Source: Mucilaginibacter sp. (GTDB lineage: Bacteria > Bacteroidota > Bacteroidia > Sphingobacteriales > Sphingobacteriaceae). From it: a stretch of 5,442 nt of DNA. The position numbers were made by a program, and so were the translations under genes. Within the stretch, counting starts at the first letter, position 1, and each line of letters opens with the position of its first letter. Below, in pieces: positions 1-5,442 of the stretch. The stretch spans positions 1 through 5,442 of the forward strand of contig JAFAKI010000096.1 in assembly GCA_019235595.1 (NCBI GenBank), in the 5' to 3' direction. The notes beneath the pieces were generated by a model. That model was not told the DNA's origin, searched no databases, and saw nothing but the letters and a program-made list of their open reading frames with translations.

Positions 1-362
1 ATAAACACGATAAATATGTTTTGTTGAAGTTAAACGAATCTAAACTGAATTCGCTGGTAACTCCGCAACTAAAATCTGAATTGATTTTGATCAATACCGA
101 AGGGCAGAGAAATATCATCATGGACCTTTCACAGATAAAATTTGCTGATTCATCCGGATTAAGCAGTTTATTAGTTGGACACCGTTTGTGCAAAAATGCA
201 TCGGGTGTTTTTATTCTTTCCGGCTTAAATGATGCCGTAGCTCGTTTGATCGCTATATCCCAGCTAGACTCCGTACTTTCTATTGTTCCGACCACCGAAG
301 AAGCGATTGATCTTGTTTTTATGGAAGAAGTTGAAAAACAACTAAAAAAAGAGGCAAAATAA
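1..362 (+). CDS. STAS-domain anti-sigma factor antagonist (5' end outside window)
   Basis: This is the C-terminal part of a small STAS-domain protein of the SpoIIAA/RsbV type. The reading frame is open to the left edge (first whole codon at 3, residues KHDKYVLL), so the true start lies outside the window; the internal TTG at 21 is not a credible start. The segment FADSSGLSSLLVG, with its DSSG at 147-158, is the classic STAS motif in which a serine is phosphorylated by a cognate anti-sigma kinase. It is followed by the expected strand-helix pattern and a conserved tail (SQLDSVLSIVPTTEEAIDLVF). In the family, the unphosphorylated form binds the kinase and frees a sigma factor or another partner. 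No kinase, phosphatase or sigma factor gene is visible here, so the partner is unknown. About 119 residues are present, probably lacking only around 5-10. It ends 21 bp before rnz on the same strand, suggesting co-transcription. Confidence 0.9.
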   Translation, partial: KHDKYVLLKLNESKLNSLVTPQLKSELILINTEGQRNIIMDLSQIKFADSSGLSSLLVGHRLCKNASGVFILSGLNDAVARLIAISQLDSVLSIVPTTEEAIDLVFMEEVEKQLKKEAK

Positions 363-383
363 AGCCAGTGTTGTTTACCTGAT

Positions 384-1298
384 ATGAAATTTGAGGTAAC
401 AATCCTTGGCAGCAGTTCGGCAACCCCAATCTACAACAGAAACCCGTCGGCACAGGTACTAAACATTAATGAACGTTTATATTTAGTTGATTGCGGCGAA
501 GGCACGCAACAGCAAATGCTGCGCTTTGATGTTAAGGCCAGTCGCATCGATCATATTTTTATCAGCCACCTGCACGGGGATCATTACCTCGGCCTTGTGG
601 GTCTGCTTTCATCCATGCACCTCAATGGGCGCGTGAAGACGTTAAAATTGTTCGGACCACCTGAATTAAAAGAGATCATCGACCTGCAATTAAAATATTC
701 AGACACCACCTTACAATATCCGATTGATTTCATAACTACACATACCGATAGACCTGAAATTATACTAGATACTACTGATATTACGGTTGAAACTATTCCG
801 TTAAATCATCGGATAGCGACTACAGGCTTTCTATTCAAACAGAAGAAACGTCTTAAAAAGATCATCAAGGAAAAGATCATTGAACTGAATATTCCTGTTA
901 ATCAATTTTCTGAGATAAAGAAAGGCGCGGACTATGTTGCTCCGGATGGTACAGTTTATAAAAATTGGGAGATAACCAATAATCCTAAAGAACCTAAAAG
1001 CTATGCCTATTGCTCAGATACCATTTATGACGAAAGCTATTTTGCGCAGATAAGCAACGTTGATCTGCTGTATCATGAAGCCACTTTTTTAAATTCTATG
1101 CTTGACAGGGCACAGAGCACCTTCCATACAACCGCACTGCAGGCTGGGGAGGTGGCGTTAAAAACCGGCGCTAAAAAATTACTGATCGGGCATTTCTCAG
1201 CCCGTTACAAAACATTATTGGAACTTTTAGATGAAGCCGTAAGCGTTTTCCCGGAAACCGAATTAGCTGTTGAAGGAAAGACCTTTATAATTGAGTAG
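384..1298 (+). CDS. rnz: Ribonuclease Z (tRNA 3'-processing endonuclease)
   Basis: This is a complete 304-residue protein, the usual length of the short bacterial RNase Z (ElaC type). The enzyme is a cytoplasmic zinc-dependent metallo-beta-lactamase-fold nuclease that cuts the 3' trailer from tRNA precursors, especially those without an encoded CCA. Visible motifs are the N-terminal LGSSSATP (8-15) and VDCGEGTQQQ (35-44). The metal-binding HLHGDH has H62, H64, D66 and H67. The other ligands are H142 (in PLNHR), D212 (in YCSDT) and H270 (in IGHFSARY), and an HEAT motif sits at 231-234. The lysine-rich stretch around 152-166 lies where the family has its flexible tRNA-binding arm. All expected catalytic residues are present. 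ATG at 384 is chosen because MKFEVTILGSSS matches the normal family N-terminus; there is no clear ribosome binding site, which is common in Bacteroidota. It probably shares a transcript with the STAS gene and converges on mlaD. Confidence 0.97.
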   Translation: MKFEVTILGSSSATPIYNRNPSAQVLNINERLYLVDCGEGTQQQMLRFDVKASRIDHIFISHLHGDHYLGLVGLLSSMHLNGRVKTLKLFGPPELKEIIDLQLKYSDTTLQYPIDFITTHTDRPEIILDTTDITVETIPLNHRIATTGFLFKQKKRLKKIIKEKIIELNIPVNQFSEIKKGADYVAPDGTVYKNWEITNNPKEPKSYAYCSDTIYDESYFAQISNVDLLYHEATFLNSMLDRAQSTFHTTALQAGEVALKTGAKKLLIGHFSARYKTLLELLDEAVSVFPETELAVEGKTFIIE

Positions 1299-1303
1299 AG
1301 ATT

Positions 1304-1434
1304 GATGTGCAGATGAGTTTGATGTGCAGATGTGCGAATGAGAAAATGTGCAAATGCCAGGATATGCGAATGTGCAAATGGATTTATAGCGTAATGTGAT
1401 TTCTTTATCTGCACATCTGCATATTTGCACATCT
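1304..1434. repeat. Degenerate 8-bp tandem repeat with complementary arm (convergent spacer)
   Basis: The spacer between the stops of rnz and mlaD is nearly all short-period repeat. Units resembling GATGTGCA or AATGTGCA occur at 1304, 1321, 1329, 1345 and 1369, with weaker copies at 1312, 1337, 1353, 1361 and 1377; there is one 1-nt phase slip near 1320. After a unique stretch at about 1385-1406, the complementary unit appears on the same strand with the same 8-bp period (ATCTGCAC, ATCTGCAT, ATTTGCAC) at 1407-1434. The two parts can pair: 1362-1379 with 1407-1424 at 15 of 18 positions, or the 10-nt ATGTGCAAAT at 1346-1355 or 1370-1379 with 1423-1432. The right arm overlaps the first bases of the mlaD stop codon. 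It may act as a two-way transcription end or 3' stabiliser, but no U-tract directly follows a stem, so it is not a canonical intrinsic terminator. Confidence 0.8.
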
Positions 1435-2383
1435 ACTTATCCTTTTTCCCTCCACCAAATACCGAAATGTTCACGTAGCGTTTAGGATGGGCCTTAAGAT
1501 CTATAAACAGAGCATTCAGGTTGGCCGACGCATCATTAAGGTTTTTATACAACTTATCGTCGTTTAATAGTAAGCCTACTGAACCTTGCCCATTATTAAT
1601 CTTGCTAATTGCCGCTTGCAGATCAGCAACGGCTTTGTTGGCATTATCCAGGGTTTGTTTGATATTACCATTAGCCATGTCGTGACTTAGAGTTTCTGCA
1701 TTGGTAGCAATGGCGTTTAAATGTGACGTACTGGTTTTCAGATTTTCGGAAACGTCCTCTGCATTTGCCATTATACCATTGATATGACCAGTTTGCGCTG
1801 CAACAAGTGCATCAATTTTTTTTGTGGTGCCTTCCAATGTTTGCAGAGAGTTGGCAATGCTCAAGAAGCTTCGGTCTATATTTTTCTGAAAGTCCGGATT
1901 CAGGATTTTATTTACTGCAGCCAATGAAGAATCTAACTTGTTGATCAGATGTTCTGCCTTTTTTTGAATTGGCTGCAGGCTTTGCGCCAGGCTGCCCTGA
2001 ACATCCGCCTTTAGGGTATCCTGGTCTTCGGCATAGACTTTACTAGTACCCATTTCAAACACAATAGCCTTTGTACCTAATAGATCCGTACTTACCAATT
2101 TGGCAAGCGTATTGTTAGGTATGTTGTATTTGGGTTCGATCTTGAATTGAACAATCGTCTTACCATCAGCCCGCAGGTCCATTTTTGAAACCCTGCCGAT
2201 TTGGAACCCATTTACCAATACTGGTTTGGATATCGAAAGGCCTTCAACGCTATCATAAATAGCGTAAAACTTGTTGGTGCCCGAGAATACGTCATCGCCA
2301 CGCAAGTAGCTATAAGTTAATATCAGGATGGCAATTCCTAAAGTTGTCAGTATCCCTATTTTGGTCTCGTTCGATATTTTCAT
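1433..2383 (-). CDS. mlaD: MlaD/MCE-domain lipid-transport protein
   Basis: This 316-residue protein is anchored by one N-terminal membrane helix (about residues 9-27, IGILTTLGIAILILTYSYL) and otherwise faces the periplasm. A single MCE domain spans about 37-113, with the typical VLVNGFQIGRV (55-65) and VSTDLLGTKAIVFEMG (97-112) segments. From about 130 to 285 it is predicted to be mainly alpha-helical, rich in Ala, Asn and Leu, and ends in PKRYVNISVFGGGKKDK, a tail I associate with Bacteroidota members of the family. MCE proteins form hexameric rings that carry phospholipids between inner and outer membranes with an MlaE permease and MlaF ATPase; neither partner gene is in this window. The start ATG at 2383 directly precedes the charged residues and membrane helix. 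The amidase gene lies 121 bp upstream on the same strand, so a shared transcript is possible, although a strong inverted repeat lies between them. The symbol is by family; the exact substrate is unknown. Confidence 0.92.
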   Translation of the reverse strand: MKISNETKIGILTTLGIAILILTYSYLRGDDVFSGTNKFYAIYDSVEGLSISKPVLVNGFQIGRVSKMDLRADGKTIVQFKIEPKYNIPNNTLAKLVSTDLLGTKAIVFEMGTSKVYAEDQDTLKADVQGSLAQSLQPIQKKAEHLINKLDSSLAAVNKILNPDFQKNIDRSFLSIANSLQTLEGTTKKIDALVAAQTGHINGIMANAEDVSENLKTSTSHLNAIATNAETLSHDMANGNIKQTLDNANKAVADLQAAISKINNGQGSVGLLLNDDKLYKNLNDASANLNALFIDLKAHPKRYVNISVFGGGKKDK

Positions 2384-2387
2384 ATTG

Positions 2388-2495
2388 TAGATTTAGATGT
2401 GAGATATGAGACGTGAGATATGAGATCCAAATAGGTTTAATTTTTTATTCTTTTGTAACCCTATCTCAAATCTCATATCTCACGTCTCAAATCTA
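2388..2495. repeat. Long inverted repeat made of 7-bp units between the amidase and mlaD genes
   Basis: Most of the 121-bp gap between two minus-strand genes is a single self-complementary structure. Bases 2407-2426 are perfectly complementary to 2470-2489 (20 bp), and ATAGG at 2431-2435 can extend the stem by pairing with 2460-2464, leaving a T-rich loop of about 24 nt (2436-2459). A second register pairs 2388-2411 with the outer part of the right arm, with one bulge and one wobble. Both arms have a 7-bp period: TAGATGT, GAGATAT, GAGACGT, GAGATAT, GAGATCC at 2394-2428, and ATCTCAA, ATCTCAT, ATCTCAC, GTCTCAA at 2463-2490. The structure starts 9 nt past the amidase stop and ends 4 nt before the mlaD ATG. 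It could dampen read-through, guide mRNA processing or mask the mlaD start. No U-tract follows it on the minus strand. Confidence 0.88.
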
Positions 2496-2504
2496 ATAAT
2501 ATAA

Positions 2505-3407
2505 TTATTTTGATACTTGCTCTACCTCGTCTTTATAATTTTTAAGCGCCCTTACAATGGCGTCAACGACCTCGTTTTGGCCATTTTCAGAGTTCAGGAA
2601 CGCCTCGTCGTCAGGGTTGTTAATATAACCTGTCTCCACTAATACGGCAGGCATGGCACTATGGCATAGCACCAAAACACCTTGTTCGCGGATGCCCTCA
2701 CTTCGTCTGCCATCTTCAATAAACTCGCTATTTATCAGGTTAGCCAGGTGAATGCTTTGCTTGCGGAATTTGGTTTTATAGTCGTTGATCAGGATCATCG
2801 TCAGCGGGTCGTTAGCATCAGCGCTGGTTTGATTCATGTCTGCATCTTCTTCTATCTGGGTATTCTTTATTGCGTTCTCTTCTTCCTTGGTGCGGTGGAA
2901 ACCATAAACGAGCATCAATACACCCTTTCCGGAACGGTCAGGAACTTCCACTGTTCTGTAAACAGGTTTATGGTGTTTATGCCCCACAACCTCCCTAACA
3001 CGTCTTGGAGCCAATGAGTTGCAATGCAGGGATATAAACAAGTCCCCTCTATTTTCATTGGCAATATCCGAACGGTGCTGCCAGGAAACATCTTCTTCGG
3101 TTTTACGGGTCATTACAGCTTTCACACCGGTAAGCTCTTTTTCTATTGCAATCTGCAATTTTTTTGCGATGGCCAGCGTTACATCTCTCTCATGGGAATA
3201 TGAGCCGGATGCACCGGGCGAAAAGTGCCCTACGGCACCAGGGGGACGTACCCCATGCCCTGCATCAATTATGATAGTTTTGAGTTTAAAAGTACTGTCA
3301 GTGGTAATATTTTTTATGGGAGTAACTGATCTAAAGGAGAATAAAGGTAGCGGAATGAGAAATGCCAATAAACCGTAAATCAATCTTTTCAATGCCTTAT
3401 TTTTCAT
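2505..3407 (-). CDS. Secreted N-acetylmuramoyl-L-alanine amidase (Amidase_3)
   Basis: This 300-residue zinc amidase cleaves the bond between N-acetylmuramic acid and L-alanine of peptidoglycan, probably in the periplasm. Residues 1 to about 25 form a signal peptide (basic MKNKALKR, then a hydrophobic core IYGLLAFLIPLPLF); the cleavage site is uncertain. The Amidase_3 domain runs from about 44 to 293. Zinc ligands are H51 (IIIDAGHG), E73 (SHERDVTL) and H128 (ISLHCNS), and the catalytic glutamate is E258 (VLVETGYINNP). Between H128 and the last motif, about 134-200 forms an insertion with a basic first half (RRVREVVGHKHHK) and an acidic, helix-like second half (TKEEENAIKNTQIEEDAD). In AmiA/B/C-type enzymes this region holds a regulatory helix that blocks the active site, so similar control is plausible. 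ATG at 3407 is the only start that keeps the signal peptide. It is divergent from lptD and upstream of mlaD, a setting consistent with envelope biogenesis. Confidence 0.94.
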   Translation of the reverse strand: MKNKALKRLIYGLLAFLIPLPLFSFRSVTPIKNITTDSTFKLKTIIIDAGHGVRPPGAVGHFSPGASGSYSHERDVTLAIAKKLQIAIEKELTGVKAVMTRKTEEDVSWQHRSDIANENRGDLFISLHCNSLAPRRVREVVGHKHHKPVYRTVEVPDRSGKGVLMLVYGFHRTKEEENAIKNTQIEEDADMNQTSADANDPLTMILINDYKTKFRKQSIHLANLINSEFIEDGRRSEGIREQGVLVLCHSAMPAVLVETGYINNPDDEAFLNSENGQNEVVDAIVRALKNYKDEVEQVSK

Positions 3408-3415
3408 TATTTTTG
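3387..3415 (+). promoter_or_regulatory. Possible Bacteroidota-type promoter for the lptD-family gene
   Basis: TATTTTTG at 3408-3415 fits the Bacteroidota -7 consensus TAnnTTTG exactly. A near-match to the -33 TTTG element, TTTC, lies at 3387-3390 with a 17-bp spacer, inside the start of the amidase gene. Transcription would begin near 3421, giving a leader of about 40 nt before the TTG start at 3460. The upstream element is imperfect, and the region is AT-rich, so a chance match cannot be excluded. Confidence 0.45.
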
Positions 3416-3435
3416 AGCGCTGTTAACTATACCTG

Positions 3436-3465
3436 CAAAAATACTATTCATATTCGATTTTGAAA
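3436..3465 (-). promoter_or_regulatory. Possible Bacteroidota-type promoter for the amidase (and perhaps mlaD)
   Basis: On the minus strand the same octamer TATTTTTG occurs (CAAAAATA at 3436-3443 on the plus strand), matching the TAnnTTTG -7 consensus. TTTC, one base from the -33 TTTG, lies 18 bp upstream (GAAA at 3462-3465 on the plus strand), overlapping the first codons of the lptD-family gene. Transcription would start near 3430, about 22 nt before the amidase ATG. It faces the opposing promoter-like element at 3387-3415. Confidence 0.45.
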
Positions 3466-5442
3466 TTCATAAGCCTGTTTTTTCTGCTTGTAATTATTTT
3501 AACGGTAAACGTAATAGCATCTGCAAAGGTTAATAACTACAACTTTAGAAGCTATAGACCGGTTGCCGATACCATTATCAAGCTGGATACTGTCCGTGAT
3601 AAAAAACTTCTTAGAAATAAAAAACAGCCGAAAGGGGCGAAAACTTCCACCGCCCAAAATGATACTACTAAAAAGAATGGCGGGTTAAAGTCAGTTGTTA
3701 CAGCTCATGCCGAAGATTCAACAAGATATGATGATACACACCAGATATTATATCTATATGGCAGAGCAAGGGTTACTTACGAAGATTTTGAGCTTGATGC
3801 TGATTTTATCCGGGTTGACCAAAAGAACAAGATGATTTTCGCAAGCGGGCAGCCAGATCCACTTACAAAAAGGTACATCGGGCGACCGATTTTTAAGCAG
3901 GGGAAAGATAAGCCGGTGATCTCCGACTCGCTGTATTATCATTACGAGACAAAAAAGGGGAAGATATATAACGCGTCGTCAGAACAGGATGGCAACTTTA
4001 TTACAGGGGGCCAGGTGAAGAAATTAAATGAAACTGAGGCAGCTTACCGCAATATTATTTTTAGTACTTGCGATCTGCCTTATCCTGAAACCCATTTCGG
4101 AATAGTGATCACTAAAGGAATCGGCGAAAAAAACAGGATCATATCTGGCCCTGCTTTTTTGGAAATAGAAGGCATTCCACTGCCATTAGCCATTCCATTT
4201 GGTTTCTTCCCAAAGCCAGATGCAAGATCGTCCGGAGTCATAATACCGACATTTGGTGAAGATCAGCGACTAGGGTTTTATTTAAGAAACTTCGGTTACT
4301 ATATTGCACTAAATGATTATATAGACCTTACCAATACAGGCACGCTCTATTCAAAAGGCTCCTATGAAGTCAACACTACAGCGAGGTATTTGAGTCGTTA
4401 CAAATATTCGGGATCGTTGTCATTAAGCTACAGTTCAACTAATTATGGTTTACCGGGCGACCCCTCAAATAAGGATTTTCATATTGACTGGACGCACAGT
4501 GAAAACTCCAATGCGCATCCCGGTACAACATTCAGCGCATCGGTTAATGCCGGCACATCTGGGTTTTTCAAGAACAACCCCGCCACCGAGGGCTACAATT
4601 TGAATAACCTTACATCAAGTAGCTTGCGTTCGAGTATTGCCTATGGCCGAACCTGGGCTGGTACACCTTTCAACTTCACAGCCAACTTGTCGCATAGCCA
4701 GGATCTGGTCAACAAAACAGTGACGCTTGAACTCCCGACGTTTAACTTCAATATGTCCACCATTAGCCCTTTTGATTCAAAAGAAAGGGTGGGACCACAA
4801 AAGTGGTATCAGAAGATCACAGTGGGGTATAGCTTGCAGGGAACAAATAAGGTGACTGCCGTACCGGAAGCGGAATTGTTTAAGAGCGAAACATTATCAA
4901 AGCGCTTGCAAAACGGGTTTCAACACAATATTCCTATTGGATTTAACCAAAATTTATTCAAGTATTTTCAGTTTAGCGCCAACGTTAGCTATCAGGAATG
5001 GTGGTATTTCCAGCATTATCGTGAAAGATTTGCGCGGGGAAGCGTTCCTGGCCGTGATTCATTGGTTTTTGATACGCTTAGTGGATTTAAAAGGGCATGG
5101 CAGTATAACCTGGGTGCATCCTTATCTACAAAAATTTACAGTACGCTCAGTTTCAAAAACAGTAATTTGCAAGCTATCCGGTACGTAGCAACACCGTCGT
5201 TGAGCTTTAGCTACCATCCGGATTTTTCCGATCCTTCATTTGGTTATTATCAATATGCAATCAGTTCGGCAACGGTGCCTTACCCAATCAGTTATCAGAA
5301 ATATTCTATTTTTCAGAATGCAGTGTACGGAGGCCCGACATCTGGTAGAACGGCGGGTTTGGGTCTGACCATTGACAACAATATTGAAGCCAAAATGAGG
5401 CCTAAGAGTACGGATACTTCCGGTACGCCCAGAAAAATAAAG
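3460..5442 (+). CDS. lptD: LptD-family outer-membrane LPS assembly protein (3' end outside window)
   Basis: This is an uninterrupted 661-codon frame running off the right edge. It starts with TTG at 3460: an in-frame stop lies at 3424, no in-frame ATG occurs before codon 125 (3832), and the TTG opens a clear signal peptide (KFISLFFLLVIILTVNVIASA, about residues 2-22). A lysine-rich low-complexity linker (about 45-75) follows. Next comes an OstA/LptA-like beta region (about 80-200; DDTHQILYLYGRARVTYEDFELDADFI), then STCDLPYPETHFGI (about 202-215) and IPLPLAIPFGFFPKP (239-253), which I recognise from Bacteroidota LptD-like proteins. From about 260 on, alternating aromatic and polar strands indicate the transmembrane barrel. 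LptD with LptE inserts LPS into the outer leaflet of the outer membrane. Homologues, from memory, are around 850-950 residues, so perhaps a quarter to a third is missing. Only one cysteine (C204) is visible. The gene is divergent from the amidase gene. LptD family membership is firm; its being the main LPS translocon is inferred. Confidence 0.9.
   Translation, partial: MKFISLFFLLVIILTVNVIASAKVNNYNFRSYRPVADTIIKLDTVRDKKLLRNKKQPKGAKTSTAQNDTTKKNGGLKSVVTAHAEDSTRYDDTHQILYLYGRARVTYEDFELDADFIRVDQKNKMIFASGQPDPLTKRYIGRPIFKQGKDKPVISDSLYYHYETKKGKIYNASSEQDGNFITGGQVKKLNETEAAYRNIIFSTCDLPYPETHFGIVITKGIGEKNRIISGPAFLEIEGIPLPLAIPFGFFPKPDARSSGVIIPTFGEDQRLGFYLRNFGYYIALNDYIDLTNTGTLYSKGSYEVNTTARYLSRYKYSGSLSLSYSSTNYGLPGDPSNKDFHIDWTHSENSNAHPGTTFSASVNAGTSGFFKNNPATEGYNLNNLTSSSLRSSIAYGRTWAGTPFNFTANLSHSQDLVNKTVTLELPTFNFNMSTISPFDSKERVGPQKWYQKITVGYSLQGTNKVTAVPEAELFKSETLSKRLQNGFQHNIPIGFNQNLFKYFQFSANVSYQEWWYFQHYRERFARGSVPGRDSLVFDTLSGFKRAWQYNLGASLSTKIYSTLSFKNSNLQAIRYVATPSLSFSYHPDFSDPSFGYYQYAISSATVPYPISYQKYSIFQNAVYGGPTSGRTAGLGLTIDNNIEAKMRPKSTDTSGTPRKIK

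Noticed and set aside
21..23. TTG as the start of the STAS gene
   Set aside because: The frame stays open to the window edge, and the preceding codons (KHDKYVL) fit the family N-terminus, so the gene is truncated by the window.
1205..1432. Minus-strand open frame of 75 codons across the rnz end and the spacer
   Set aside because: It overlaps the conserved rnz C-terminus, and its N-terminal half is a translation of the 8-bp repeat (recurring His, Ala, Ile); it is an artefact of the repeat.
1304..1434. CRISPR array or transposon end
   Set aside because: Units are only 8 bp and contiguous with no spacers of constant length; there are no cas genes, transposase or target-site duplication.
2388..2495. 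Canonical rho-independent terminator of the amidase gene
   Set aside because: The stem is long but AT-rich and is not followed by a U-tract on the minus strand; the T-rich part lies in the loop.
2682..3378. Two plus-strand open frames opposite the amidase gene
   Set aside because: They lie antisense to conserved Amidase_3 motifs, have no recognisable domains, and look like chance shadows of the real gene.
3754..3942. Minus-strand open frame inside the lptD-family gene
   Set aside because: It is antisense to the OstA-like region of a continuous 661-codon frame and has no recognisable motif.
4937..5188. Plus-strand 83-codon frame inside the lptD-family gene
   Set aside because: It is an out-of-frame reading of the barrel region; the main frame is intact through it.

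Overview
The window looks like ordinary chromosomal housekeeping DNA from a member of the Bacteroidota, probably Sphingobacteriaceae (Pedobacter or Mucilaginibacter type). The reasons are the Bacteroidota-type LptD with its STCDLPYP and PFGFFP motifs, the amidase and MlaD subfamilies, the lack of Shine-Dalgarno sequences, and TAnnTTTG-like promoter boxes. The genus is inferred from protein style only.

Layout. From the left edge to 1298, two plus-strand genes lie 21 bp apart: the 3' part of a STAS-domain anti-sigma factor antagonist and a complete ribonuclease Z (rnz). From 1299 to 1432 a spacer between convergent genes is almost filled by a degenerate 8-bp tandem repeat with a complementary second arm. 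From 1433 to 3407, on the minus strand, are an MlaD/MCE-domain lipid-transport protein and, upstream of it, a secreted N-acetylmuramoyl-L-alanine amidase. The 121-bp gap between those two holds a second inverted repeat, built from 7-bp units and including a perfect 20-bp complementary pair. From 3408 to 3459 is a short divergent control region with two identical TATTTTTG boxes facing each other. From 3460 to the right edge is the first 661 codons of an LptD-family outer-membrane LPS assembly protein. It starts with TTG and runs off the window.

The three right-hand genes share a theme of cell-envelope construction: LptD inserts LPS into the outer membrane, MlaD-type proteins move phospholipid across the periplasm, and the amidase cuts peptidoglycan cross-bridges. 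The left pair (STAS, RNase Z) concerns regulation and tRNA 3'-end maturation and appears unrelated. I see no mobile element, CRISPR array, RNA gene or defence system. The least explained material is the two self-complementary short-period repeat arrays bracketing mlaD, and the face-to-face promoter-like boxes between the amidase and lptD.
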